From: Bacillota bacterium
GTDB lineage: Bacteria > Bacillota > Clostridia > Lachnospirales > Lachnospiraceae
Assembly: GCA_023421505.1 (NCBI GenBank)
Contig: JAEZTJ010000061.1
Coordinates: 1-59,224 of the forward strand
Direction of reading: 5' to 3'
DNA: 59,224 nt
Shown: in pieces, positions 9,078 to 17,583 of the stretch
How the letters are laid out: every line of letters begins with the position of its first letter
Position numbering within the stretch: position 1 is the stretch's first letter
The notes under the pieces: generated by a model
Database searches by the model: none
What the model was told of the DNA's origin: nothing
What the model saw: the letters and a program-made list of their open reading frames with translations, nothing else
Program-made: the position numbers and the translations under genes

Positions 9078-9983
9078 CTAAAGAAACATCTTTACAGGTT
9101 TAAATATGGCGCCTTCGCTATCATATCTATATATTCCAACAAAATTGTTCTCTGCATCATATATTCTTAAGAGCTCAGAGCTAAACTCCCGGCTTTCTTG
9201 CAGTATATGAGAAACAGAAAATGCATTACCATTATAAATCAACTTATGGTTATCTTGATTAACGTTAATTTTATCATAAGCCAGAAACATCTGATCAACC
9301 GGAATAATATATGGCTGAAGCTTATTCTCTCTGGCATTTTCTTCTATTTCAGACAACTTCAAAGCCTCTTCTATCGGAAAACTGCCTACCGCAGTTCTTT
9401 TTAAGCTTATCATCGTAGCACCACACCCAAGGGTATCTCCTATATCATGAAGTAAGGTTCTGATATAAGTACCTTTTGTGCAGTCTACCACTACACTGAA
9501 CTCCTTCTTTTCTTCCGAATAATTAAGTAATCTAATATCTTTGATTACCACTTTCCTACGTTCCCTTTCAATCTCCTTACCCTGTCTGGCAAGCTCATAG
9601 AGTCTCTTTCCGCCCACCTTAATCGCAGAATACATCGGAGGAAGCTGAAGATATTCGCCTATGTAGCAGTGAATTGCCTCTTTTAGCTGATTAAAATCTA
9701 CGTTTACCTCAGACGTTTTTATAACTTGTCCCGATATATCCTGAGTATCTGTGGTAATACCAAGCCTGCATTCTGCTTCATAGGTTTTATCCTTATCTGT
9801 TATCATATCAACTAATTTAGTTGCTTTACCGATACAGACAGGGAGAACTCCGGTCGCATCGGGATCTAAGGTTCCTGTATGCCCAATTTTCTTTATCCGC
9901 AAGATACCCCTCAATTTGGCAACTACATCATGCGAGGTATATCCTTTTTCTTTGTATACATTAATAATTCCATCAATCAACAA
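9078..9983 (-). CDS. truB: tRNA pseudouridine(55) synthase
   Basis: Makes the T-loop pseudouridine at tRNA position 55. The catalytic motif GHTGTLDPDATGVLP lies at residues 34-48, with Asp40 as nucleophile; YSAIKVGGKRLYELAR and KGTYIRTLLHDIG are also characteristic. 301 residues is normal. The start appears to be TTG (9981-9983): AAGGAG lies 6 nt upstream and no ATG is placed better. It is followed by ribF and preceded by nrnA, but a palindromic element of about 168 bp sits in the gap before it, an unusual interruption of this operon. Confidence 0.96.
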   Translation of the reverse strand: MLIDGIINVYKEKGYTSHDVVAKLRGILRIKKIGHTGTLDPDATGVLPVCIGKATKLVDMITDKDKTYEAECRLGITTDTQDISGQVIKTSEVNVDFNQLKEAIHCYIGEYLQLPPMYSAIKVGGKRLYELARQGKEIERERRKVVIKDIRLLNYSEEKKEFSVVVDCTKGTYIRTLLHDIGDTLGCGATMISLKRTAVGSFPIEEALKLSEIEENARENKLQPYIIPVDQMFLAYDKINVNQDNHKLIYNGNAFSVSHILQESREFSSELLRIYDAENNFVGIYRYDSEGAIFKPVKMFL

Positions 9984-10002
9984 TATGCGCTCCTTATATA
10001 CA

Positions 10003-10187
10003 GATAAGTATTAGACAATTGCGTAACTCAGTAATTATAAGTATTATATACACAACATATATTATTCCGGAGCGAAGTAAAGTGTTAAAACACTTATGCT
10101 CATGGGAGCGTTGGAGTGAAGGAATAGTATATGCTGTGTATACAATTATTAAAATTATATAGTTTCGCAATTATCTAAGATAAGTAT
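10003..10187. mobile_element. MITE-like palindromic element with flanking direct repeat
   Basis: Two 58-nt arms (10011-10068 and 10121-10178) are inverted complements at 47 of 58 positions without gaps, separated by a 52-nt spacer. Arm ends read TTAGACAATTGCG and, in reverse complement, TTAGATAATTGCG. Immediately outside is a direct repeat, GATAAGTAT, at 10003-10011 and 10179-10187, resembling a target-site duplication. No protein is encoded. The spacer holds a further small hairpin, AAGTGTT/AACACTT (10080-10095). A diverged, shorter relative is at 54541-54640. The element lies between nrnA and truB inside a conserved operon; if transcribed it would form a very long hairpin. Confidence 0.65.
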
Positions 10188-10241
10188 GCTTATTACAAGG
10201 TTGTGTTTATATTCCTCAAGTCACAAGCCTTCCTGATTATG

Positions 10242-11216
10242 CTATAATAAATTAAGTTCTTTTAACTGTACTTCTATATGTGGAGTCAGATTATTGATAA
10301 CATCATATTCCGAACCTGTCATCGAACATCCGGCAGCTTTAATATGACCCCCTCCGCCAAAGTAAACAGCAATTTTACTTACATTAACCTCACCATTGGA
10401 GCGCATGCTAACCTTAAATTCCCTAAACTCCGTCTCATGAATAAATATAGCAACCTCAGTTCCCTTTGTAACACGGAGCTGATCAATAATTCCATCCAAA
10501 TCATTGGAGGATGCTCCATAAAAATCAAGCATTTTTCGACTAATAGACGCAAATATTACTTTTTCATTCAGAACAAGCATACTTTCCATCAGGCAGCGTC
10601 CTAAGATCTGGTTTTGCATATAAGTCTTTGCATAAAAGGATTCATCGATTAAAACGGAAGAATTCACGCCCTTACTGATTAATTTACCGGCAGCAATCAT
10701 TGTTTTTTCCGAAGTATTAGAATGCTTAAATACCCCTGTATCATGAATAATACCCACATATAAGGCCTCAGCGATCTCCCTTGTAATAAATTTTTCCTCC
10801 ATAAGATAAAACAAAACCTCACAGGTTGAGGAAGCATCCACCACCACATGATTAACCTTTGAAAAGGACTGATTGCTAATGTGGTGGTCGATATTTATTG
10901 TTTTAGCTGCTGACTGATAGTATTTCAGTGCATTACCTAATCGGTCCAGACTCCCGCAATCCAGTGCAATAAATATATCATAAACTTCGTCTGCTTCATA
11001 AGAATGCTTCATGTTCGATACACCTGTCAGAATATTGAACTCATTTCCGAAGTGTTCTAAATATACATCAACCTGATCTATCCCGAACATATCTTTATTC
11101 TGTAACAGATAGAGATAAAGAGCGGTACATGACCCGATGCAGTCTCCATCGGGTCTTAAATGACCTGCTATTGCAATTTTTTTTGCGCCGCTTAATTCTT
11201 CCTTTAAATTTACCAT
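10242..11216 (-). CDS. nrnA: DHH-family phosphoesterase (nanoRNase/pAp phosphatase type)
   Basis: 324-residue DHH/DHHA1 protein. The metal-binding motifs are visible: GHLRPDGDCIGS at 18-29, DCGS near 87, NIDHHIS around DHH 110-112, and the DHHA1 substrate motif GGGGHIKAAG near 290. NrnA-type enzymes degrade 2-5 nt RNA fragments and dephosphorylate pAp. The length and position between rbfA and truB match Firmicute NrnA. The start is 3 nt after the rbfA stop codon, so it is translated as part of the same operon. Confidence 0.92.
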   Translation of the reverse strand: MVNLKEELSGAKKIAIAGHLRPDGDCIGSCTALYLYLLQNKDMFGIDQVDVYLEHFGNEFNILTGVSNMKHSYEADEVYDIFIALDCGSLDRLGNALKYYQSAAKTINIDHHISNQSFSKVNHVVVDASSTCEVLFYLMEEKFITREIAEALYVGIIHDTGVFKHSNTSEKTMIAAGKLISKGVNSSVLIDESFYAKTYMQNQILGRCLMESMLVLNEKVIFASISRKMLDFYGASSNDLDGIIDQLRVTKGTEVAIFIHETEFREFKVSMRSNGEVNVSKIAVYFGGGGHIKAAGCSMTGSEYDVINNLTPHIEVQLKELNLL

Positions 11217-11219
11217 AGA

Positions 11220-11660
11220 CTAATCATCCTCTTCATTTGTGGATTCTACACCATTTAAATCAGCATCATAGTCTTCTTCCTCATCCTCATCTAATTCATC
11301 ACGATTACTTGTTTTGTTGACTTCATCAATTAATTTAGACATATGAACGCCATATTCGATTGAATTATCAATTACAAAGGTAAGTTCCGGTGTATTTCTT
11401 AAATTCAGCGTTCTGGCCAATTGCCCACGCATGAAGGAGGCTGCGCTCTTCAATCCTTTCAGAGTTGATTCTTTTGATTCTTTATCACCCAGAACACTGA
11501 TAAATACCTTTGCCGATTTTAAATCCGGTGATACCTCCACAGCAACAACCGAAGTCATCGGATTTATTCTGGGATCCTTAATCTCCCTGCTGATTAAAGT
11601 ACTCAGCTCTTTTTGTACTTCACCGTTAATTCTGGTGTTTTTAATACTATTTTTCCTCAT
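11220..11660 (-). CDS. rbfA: 30S ribosome-binding factor A
   Basis: Small KH-like protein that helps mature the 5' end of 16S rRNA. Recognised from MRKNSIKNTRINGEVQKEL, REIKDPRINPMTSVVAVEV, KSAKVFISVLG and LRNTPELTFVIDNSIEYG. The frame is open to 11705, but the usual RbfA N-terminus begins at the ATG at 11660, giving 146 residues; another ATG at 11672 is possible. The C-terminal 30 residues are an acidic tail (DELDEDEEEDYDADL) that is longer and more acidic than usual. It sits between infB and nrnA. Confidence 0.93.
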   Translation of the reverse strand: MRKNSIKNTRINGEVQKELSTLISREIKDPRINPMTSVVAVEVSPDLKSAKVFISVLGDKESKESTLKGLKSAASFMRGQLARTLNLRNTPELTFVIDNSIEYGVHMSKLIDEVNKTSNRDELDEDEEEDYDADLNGVESTNEEDD

Positions 11661-11719
11661 ACTATTCACCATTACCTTTCCAACCAGGTACACAAATCGT
11701 TCCAATGCCTGCTGCTTAA

Positions 11720-14700
11720 TTATCTTGGAACCTCTGCCATAATATAGAGTTCTACCTTGTCGCCTTCTTTTACATCATTGAATTTTTCAAATACAAGACC
11801 ACACTCGTATCCGGTTGCGACTTCCTTCACATCATCCTGGAATCTTTTTAAGGATGCAAGAATTCCCTCATAAATCATAGCATTATCCCTAAATACTCTG
11901 GCTTTACAACCTCTGATTATCTTACCGTCAAGTACATAGGAACCTGCAATTGTACCTACTCCAGAAGCCTTAAAGGTCATACGAATCTCAGCATGACCAA
12001 TTATCTTTTCTTCGAATATAGGATCAAGCATACCCTTCATTGCTGCTTCTATATCATTAATTGCATCATAAATTACTCTATACAACTTAACATCAACCTT
12101 TTCGCGGTCAGCTGTTTCCTTCGCAGCATTATCAGGTCTTACGTTAAAGCCTATAATAATTGCATTGGAGGTACTGGCAAGTATTACATCGGATTCATTA
12201 ATGGCACCTACTCCACCATGTAAGAAGCGTATTGCCACTTCGTCATTACTCAGCTTAAGCAAGCTTTGCTTCATCGCCTCTACAGAGCCTTGAACATCTG
12301 CTTTAATAATAAGATTTAACTCTTTAATATTACCAGCTTTAATCTGTGAAAACAGGCCGTCAAGAGATAGCTTTGCTTTCGTATCTGCAATCAGTTTTTC
12401 CTTACTCTGAGCAAGATATGCTTCTGCAATTGTTCTGGCTTCCTTCTCATTGACTGTAGCAAGGAAGGTTTCTCCTGCATCAGGTACTTCATTCAGACCA
12501 AGTATCTCTACAGGGGTAGAAGGGGTTGCTTCTTTCACTCTTCTTCCCTTATCATCCATCATAGCACGAACTTTACCAAAGGAAGCACCCACTGCAACAT
12601 TATCACCTACATGTAATGTTCCCTTCTGTACAAGAATGGTTGCTACCGGACCTCTTCCCTTATCAAGCTCGGCTTCAATTACAATACCTCTTGCATTACG
12701 GTCTGGATTAGCTTTCAGCTCCAGTAACTCTGAGGTTAAAATAATCATCTCTAATAATTGATCAATACCTTCTTTGGTATGTGCAGATACAGGCACAAAT
12801 ATAGTATCACCGCCCCAATCCTCAGCGATTAATTCATATTCTGTCAGCTCCTGCTTTACTCTCTCAATATTGGCACTAGGCTTATCAATCTTATTGATGG
12901 CTACAATGATCTGTACTCCAGCCGCTTTAGCATGATTGATTGCTTCTACTGTCTGTGGCATTACACCATCATCAGCAGCTACGACTAAAATAGCAATATC
13001 CGTAGATTTTGCACCGCGCTTACGCATTGAGGTAAATGCTTCATGTCCTGGGGTATCTAAGAAGGTAATCTTCTCACCGTTGATTTCTACGACATAAGCA
13101 CCAATATGCTGTGTAATACCGCCCGCTTCTCTTGAGGTCACATTTGTTTCTCTGATGGCATCTAAAAGTGAAGTTTTACCATGATCAACATGACCCATAA
13201 CACACACTACAGGAGGACGTTTTTCCATTGTATCAGGATCTTCCTCCTGCTCCTTTAAAAGCTCTTCAATAACATTTACTTTAACTTCCTTCTCAGCAAT
13301 GATATCATATCCCAAGGCAATTTCTTCCGCTTCTTCAAAGGTAATCTCCTGATTAAGAGTAACAATTTTACCTCCAAGGAAGAGCTTTTTAATTAAAGCA
13401 GCTGATGGCTTCTTCATCTTTTCAGCCAGTTCCTTTATTGTTAAAACTTCAGGTATCTGAATAACCTTGATCTCCTCTTCTACCACCTGTATCGGTTTCG
13501 GTTGTATAAACTGTCCCTTTTTCGGAGCAATCTTAACCTTGATATCATCATGATCTTCATCACGGTCAATCAAGCTTTTCTCTTTATAGTTCTTCTCCTT
13601 ATTAATCCTGTCTCTATTTCTCTTATTACTATTATCATTCTTCTCTGCTACTTTTTGATCCAGTATCTGCTGATCAAAATTCTTACGCTCACCGACTCTT
13701 CCAGTACCTTTTTTAGCGCCCTGAGATGATCTATTACCATAGCTTGGCTTATCATCGTCATCCTTATTCGTCTCATCAAAACCACGTGGGGCATATCCGC
13801 CACCCGGCCTCTGTCCACCGCTTGGTCTGGAATAGTTACCCTGACCACCAAAACCTCCTCTGTTTTGCTGTCCGCCTTGGTAACCGGGACGTGCTCCACC
13901 CTGACCTCTATTTCCCTGTCCATCATAAGAAGGTCTATTATCTCCAGAGGTTCTGTTGCCCTGATAACCGGAGGCACCAGCAGGTCTATTACCCTGATAG
14001 CCCTCACCGGCAGGTCTGTTGCCCTGATAGCCAGAACCACCTGCAGGTCTATTACCCTGATAGCCAGATCCACCAGCAGGTCTGTTACCCTGATAGCCAG
14101 ATCCACCAGCAGGTCTGTTATCATAGGAAGGTCTACCCTCTCCAGGTCTTCCTTGTCTCTGACCCTGATAACCCTGTCCTGAATTCCTTTGATTTTGATA
14201 TCCATCTCCTGTAGGTCTGCCTTCTCCGGAGGGTCTTTGATCATTAGATGGTCTATTATCCCCAGTTGGTCTGTTCTGCGACCTTTGACCTTGATATCCA
14301 TCTCTGTTCTGAGGTCTTTGCCCCTGATAACCTTCACCGTAAGGTCTGTTCTGCTGTTGTCTTGCCTGGTAACCTTCGCTATAAGGTCTATTTTCTGAAT
14401 TAGCTCTGTTCGCAGGTCTCTGACCATAGTTGTTATTTTGACCCTGATCTGTTGTTGCTCTACTTGTATTATTATTTTGATATCCCGAAGCATCCGTTGA
14501 TTTTACGTCATTACTCTGTCTGCCTTCATAGGATGAAGATCGGTTTTGTTGGCCTTGATATTCTTGTTGTCCTTGTCTCACTACGCCTTGTCCTCCTGCG
14601 GGTCTTTGTCCGGGTGTCCCCTGATGCCCTTGTTCAAATGATCTTTGGCCATTATATTGGCCTGTTTGACCCTGTCTTACTCCGCTCTGTCCTGATGCGG

Positions 14701-15211
14701 GTCTCTGGTTCATCTGATTACCCGTTTGTCCGGTTTGCACTGGTCTAGCAGGATTTTGACCATTAAATGATCGGCTTCCGCTCTGAGACATTTGCTCTCC
14801 TGTTGTCGTAGGACGATTGCTGCTTTGTACTGCAGGACGTACATTACCGGTCGAAGCATTATTTTGCGAAGACCCAGTAGTATTTATACCTGTCTGAGCT
14901 GACTGCATATTGGTTCCTTGCTGCATCACAGGCTTTTGTACTGTTTCATTGGAAGGTTTTACTGAAGTTGCTTGAACAGGTCTTGCTGCCGGTGCTGCAG
15001 CTGGTTTTCCAGCCGACGCTGACGAGCTTTTGCTAGCCTGAACAAAATAGTTCTTGATGTATGCAACCTCATTATCTTCCAAGTTGCTGCTATGTGTTTT
15101 CTTAACGCCAAAGCTTCTCTCTAGAAAATCAAGTATATCTTTACTTTCCAGAGCTCCCTTCGTTACATTATTTATTTCATTTTTTAATTCAAATATTTTC
15201 ATTTTTGCCAT
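11720..15211 (-). CDS. infB: Translation initiation factor IF-2, with very long disordered N-terminus
   Basis: GTPase that places initiator tRNA on the ribosome. The G domain starts at MGHVDHGKT, residues 672-680, followed by LDTPGHEAF and AINKIDKP, then the C-terminal domains to residue 1163. In Bacillus subtilis the G domain starts near residue 224, so this N-terminus is about 450 residues longer. Residues about 70-520 are low complexity, rich in Gly, Gln, Asn, Arg and Pro, and include near-identical GYQGNRPAGGS units encoded by 33-bp DNA repeats at about 13.95-14.12 kb. A conserved IF2-N module (KELAEKMKKPSAALIKKLF) follows at about 590-640. GGAGGTAGTAAGT precedes the ATG. Confidence 0.98.
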   Translation of the reverse strand: MAKMKIFELKNEINNVTKGALESKDILDFLERSFGVKKTHSSNLEDNEVAYIKNYFVQASKSSSASAGKPAAAPAARPVQATSVKPSNETVQKPVMQQGTNMQSAQTGINTTGSSQNNASTGNVRPAVQSSNRPTTTGEQMSQSGSRSFNGQNPARPVQTGQTGNQMNQRPASGQSGVRQGQTGQYNGQRSFEQGHQGTPGQRPAGGQGVVRQGQQEYQGQQNRSSSYEGRQSNDVKSTDASGYQNNNTSRATTDQGQNNNYGQRPANRANSENRPYSEGYQARQQQNRPYGEGYQGQRPQNRDGYQGQRSQNRPTGDNRPSNDQRPSGEGRPTGDGYQNQRNSGQGYQGQRQGRPGEGRPSYDNRPAGGSGYQGNRPAGGSGYQGNRPAGGSGYQGNRPAGEGYQGNRPAGASGYQGNRTSGDNRPSYDGQGNRGQGGARPGYQGGQQNRGGFGGQGNYSRPSGGQRPGGGYAPRGFDETNKDDDDKPSYGNRSSQGAKKGTGRVGERKNFDQQILDQKVAEKNDNSNKRNRDRINKEKNYKEKSLIDRDEDHDDIKVKIAPKKGQFIQPKPIQVVEEEIKVIQIPEVLTIKELAEKMKKPSAALIKKLFLGGKIVTLNQEITFEEAEEIALGYDIIAEKEVKVNVIEELLKEQEEDPDTMEKRPPVVCVMGHVDHGKTSLLDAIRETNVTSREAGGITQHIGAYVVEINGEKITFLDTPGHEAFTSMRKRGAKSTDIAILVVAADDGVMPQTVEAINHAKAAGVQIIVAINKIDKPSANIERVKQELTEYELIAEDWGGDTIFVPVSAHTKEGIDQLLEMIILTSELLELKANPDRNARGIVIEAELDKGRGPVATILVQKGTLHVGDNVAVGASFGKVRAMMDDKGRRVKEATPSTPVEILGLNEVPDAGETFLATVNEKEARTIAEAYLAQSKEKLIADTKAKLSLDGLFSQIKAGNIKELNLIIKADVQGSVEAMKQSLLKLSNDEVAIRFLHGGVGAINESDVILASTSNAIIIGFNVRPDNAAKETADREKVDVKLYRVIYDAINDIEAAMKGMLDPIFEEKIIGHAEIRMTFKASGVGTIAGSYVLDGKIIRGCKARVFRDNAMIYEGILASLKRFQDDVKEVATGYECGLVFEKFNDVKEGDKVELYIMAEVPR
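13950..14125 (-). repeat. 33-bp minisatellite inside infB
   Basis: The DNA encoding GYQGNRPAGGS repeats about five to six times, with units near 13962, 13992, 14025, 14058 and 14091. The two central units are almost identical at the base level (plus strand GGTCTGTTACCCTGATAGCC), pointing to recent in-frame expansion. It is coding, in the disordered N-terminus of IF2. Confidence 0.8.
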
Positions 15212-15228
15212 ACTTACTACCTCCGTTT

Positions 15229-15549
15229 CTATCGTTGCATCATTTTCAGTTGCTTTTCAATTGCATCTGCCAAGCCCTTGTCAAGCACTGCCAAAGAAGC
15301 ACGAAACTCTTTACCAATTGCATGACCTAAGTCGTTTTTATCACCAAAAAAGTAAATTGACACTTTATAGTAAGTACACATGTTGGTAAACATTTTTTTC
15401 GTATTGTCCGATGCGTCATCTGCTACAATAACTAATGCTGCTTTATGCTCTTTCACTGCTTTTTCTGTAGAGAATTCGCCACTTACCACATTTCCGGCTT
15501 TTGTTGCAAGTCCTAATAGGTTACATATTTTCTTGTTTTCCGGATTCAA
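15229..15549 (-). CDS. rplGA: L7Ae/L30e-family ribosomal-type protein (YlxQ)
   Basis: 106-residue L7Ae-fold RNA-binding protein (YlxQ/RplGA family), usually encoded between ylxR and infB. Seen: CNLLGLATKAGNVVSGEFS, ALVIVADDASDNTKK and VSIYFFGDKNDLGHAIG, typical of kink-turn binders. The reading frame begins at a TTG (15547-15549) with GGAG 10 nt upstream, and overlaps the 3' end of ylxR by 29 nt, suggesting translational coupling. Its cellular role is not settled in any species. Confidence 0.88.
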   Translation of the reverse strand: MNPENKKICNLLGLATKAGNVVSGEFSTEKAVKEHKAALVIVADDASDNTKKMFTNMCTYYKVSIYFFGDKNDLGHAIGKEFRASLAVLDKGLADAIEKQLKMMQR

Positions 15550-15808
15550 GTAAAATCATCTCCTTCTCCAATGTCTCAATTAATTCCTTTGGAATATTAA
15601 ACTTGAGAGAACGCTCAAGGCCTTTTGTCTTGATTGCCTTTTGTAAGCAGCTTAGGGAACAGCAGATATAAGCGCCTCTGCCATTCTTCTTCCCAGTTGA
15701 ATCAATGACTATCTCATCCTCAGGAGTCTTTAAAACACGGATCATTTCTTTTTTTGACTTCATTTCACCGCATCCGGTACACATTCTTAATGGTAATTTC
15801 TTCGCCAC
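15521..15808 (-). CDS. ylxR: YlxR-family protein (RnpM)
   Basis: 95-residue member of the DUF448/YlxR family with the signature LRMCTGCGEMKSKKEMIRV at the N-terminus and GKKNGRGAYICCSLSCLQKA. In Bacillus subtilis this protein has been linked to RNase P modulation and named RnpM. It sits between nusA and ylxQ, its usual position. Its last codons overlap the ylxQ start region. Confidence 0.93.
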   Translation of the reverse strand: MAKKLPLRMCTGCGEMKSKKEMIRVLKTPEDEIVIDSTGKKNGRGAYICCSLSCLQKAIKTKGLERSLKFNIPKELIETLEKEMILLESGKQENM

Positions 15809-15838
15809 TTTTTATCACATCCTTAATAATCTGGGTAA

Positions 15839-16885
15839 TTAATATCCCATACTTTGTGACTCACTTTTAATATCTATTTTAAATCCAGTCAGCTTTGCAG
15901 CAAGTCTTGCATTCTGTCCCTCTTTACCGATTGCAAGTGACAGCTGGTAATCAGGAACAATTACTCTGGCACTTTTTTCGTTCTCATCAACTGTAACCGA
16001 TACTACCTTTGCTGGACTCAATGCATTTTCGATTAATTTTGCAGGATCATTGCTCCAGTTAATGATATCTATTTTTTCATTTCTTAGTTCATTGACTATT
16101 GCATTCACTCTGGCGCCATTTAATCCGACACAGGCTCCAACAGCATCAACATCTGGATCATTGCTCCATACAGCCATTTTGGTTCTGGAGCCGGCTTCTC
16201 TAGATATGCTCTTGATTTCTACAGTACCATCCTGAATTTCAGTCACTTCAGCTTCAAATAATCGCTTTACAAGCTCCGGATGAGTTCTGGAAACAGTAAT
16301 TCTTGGTCCCTTTGTTGTGTCCTTTACTTCGAGTACATAAAGCTTAATACGGTCTGTTGGTCTAAATACCTCGCCTCTTACCTGCTCATTCTCAGTTAGT
16401 ACTGCATCTACCTTACCCAGGTTAATGCTTACATTATTTCCTACGTACCGTTGAACAATACCAGTTACGATATCCTTTTCTTTGCCGCTATATTGTGTAA
16501 ATAAAACTTTTCTCTCTTCTTCACGGATTTTCTGAACAACTACTTGTTTCGCCTTCTGCGCAGCAATACGGCCAAAGTTCTTAGGGGTTACTTCAATTGC
16601 TACGATATCCCCTATATCCTTCTTGGCATCCTTCATCTTCGCCTGAGCCAGACTGATCTGCATAACCGGATCCGTAACCTCTTCCACTACCTCTTTCATA
16701 GCATAGACATTAACTTCACCTGTTACTCTATCAATGTTAACCTTTATATTATCTGCTCTGCCAAAATTATTCTTACATGCTGCTACCAATGAGTTTTCAA
16801 GTGCATCAAGAAGTATCTCCTTACTGATATCCTTTTCTTTCTCAATCTGGTTCAAAGCTTCAATTAGTTCCCTGTTACCATCCAT
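15839..16885 (-). CDS. nusA: Transcription termination/antitermination factor NusA
   Basis: RNA polymerase-associated elongation factor acting on pausing, termination and antitermination. Visible parts: N-terminal polymerase-binding domain (NRELIEALNQIEKEKDISKE), S1 domain about residues 130-200 (KDIVTGIVQRYVGNNVSINLG within it), then two KH domains with DPDVDAVGACVGLNGARV and LAIGKEGQNARLAAKLTGF. 348 residues is at the short end for the family and it lacks the acidic repeats of E. coli NusA, as expected in Firmicutes. Its leader carries a duplicated segment with two ribosome binding sites. Confidence 0.97.
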   Translation of the reverse strand: MDGNRELIEALNQIEKEKDISKEILLDALENSLVAACKNNFGRADNIKVNIDRVTGEVNVYAMKEVVEEVTDPVMQISLAQAKMKDAKKDIGDIVAIEVTPKNFGRIAAQKAKQVVVQKIREEERKVLFTQYSGKEKDIVTGIVQRYVGNNVSINLGKVDAVLTENEQVRGEVFRPTDRIKLYVLEVKDTTKGPRITVSRTHPELVKRLFEAEVTEIQDGTVEIKSISREAGSRTKMAVWSNDPDVDAVGACVGLNGARVNAIVNELRNEKIDIINWSNDPAKLIENALSPAKVVSVTVDENEKSARVIVPDYQLSLAIGKEGQNARLAAKLTGFKIDIKSESQSMGY

Positions 16886-16895
16886 TTTCTTTATT

Positions 16896-16980
16896 ATCCT
16901 CCTTTAATGTAAATATAGATGTTGACGTGTTAATAGGAGGATATTCCTCCTTTAATGTTAATATAGATGTTGATGTGTTT
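16896..16980 (-). repeat. Tandem duplication in the nusA leader
   Basis: Two copies of about 34 bp (16898-16931 and 16946-16979; plus strand CCTCCTTTAATGT then ATATAGATGTTG), differing at only a couple of bases, lie between rimP and nusA. Each carries a GGAGG sequence in the mRNA sense. The promoter-distal copy supplies the nusA ribosome binding site; the other GGAGG forms a 7-bp hairpin AGGAGGA/TCCTCCT (16936-16952) with the linker. Confidence 0.8.
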
Positions 16981-16983
16981 TAA

Positions 16984-17451
16984 TTAAAAGTCAAATGTCA
17001 GTCTGACTGTTGATATATCTGATCTTTGAATAACCATTGTGCTATGATCCTCAAGTTCTATGGTTAGTGTATTTTGATCAAAGTCGTTCAGAATACCTAC
17101 AAATTCCTTTCTTTTATTAATGGGCTTAAAGAGCTTCACTTCAACTTCTTCTCCGATGCTTTTTTCAAAATGCTTCTCTCTCTTTAGCTGTCTTCCAAGT
17201 CCAGGTGAACTCACTTCAAGAATGTAGGAATCTGAAATAAAGTCCTTCTTATCAAGTAAATCACTTAATGCTCTGCTGACAAGCTCGCAGTCATCAATAG
17301 TGATACCATTTTCCTTATCGATGTATACCCTCAAAAACCAGTTTCCACCCTCTTTGATATACTCTACATCATATAATTCAAAATGATTTGCAGAAAGAAT
17401 CGGTTCTAACAATTTTTCGGTTTTTTCTTCATAGTCTTCGTGCTTAGTCAT
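16984..17451 (-). CDS. rimP: Ribosome maturation factor RimP
   Basis: 155-residue cytosolic assembly factor for the 30S subunit. Recognised from the N-terminal domain (HFELYDVEYIKEGGNWFLRV, DKENGITIDDCELVSRAL), the conserved YILEVSSPGLGRQLK and the SH3-like C-terminal domain starting at GEEVEVKLFKPI. It is the first gene of the rimP-nusA-ylxR-ylxQ-infB run. No polC precedes it as in Bacillus; the upstream neighbour is an amino acid ABC transporter. Confidence 0.95.
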   Translation of the reverse strand: MTKHEDYEEKTEKLLEPILSANHFELYDVEYIKEGGNWFLRVYIDKENGITIDDCELVSRALSDLLDKKDFISDSYILEVSSPGLGRQLKREKHFEKSIGEEVEVKLFKPINKRKEFVGILNDFDQNTLTIELEDHSTMVIQRSDISTVRLTFDF

Positions 17452-17499
17452 TCAAATCCCTACCTTCATCATAGAATTGCTGCTCACAGCAAAGAATAA

Positions 17500-17519
17500 G
17501 AGTGGACTTTCGTCCACTC
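17500..17519 (-). terminator. Perfect 8-bp hairpin between the amino acid ABC genes and rimP
   Basis: GAGTGGAC (17500-17507) pairs with GTCCACTC (17512-17519) around a 4-nt loop, GAAA in the minus-strand RNA. The following TTATTCTTTG is only weakly U-rich. It is either the terminator of the transporter genes or a rimP leader stem. Confidence 0.5.
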
Positions 17520-17583
17520 CTTAATTAGTCTTATCATTTAGCACAATAGTTATTATATCAAATGTAACCAATAATTGCAAGTA

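Noticed and set aside
13950..14125. Regularly spaced repeats that could suggest a CRISPR array
   Set aside because: Repeats are in frame, contiguous without unique spacers, and code for GYQGNRPAGGS inside IF2.
13648..14493. Long open frames on both strands over the infB N-terminus
   Set aside because: They are by-products of the repetitive Gly/Gln/Arg codons; none has a ribosome binding site or a plausible protein composition.
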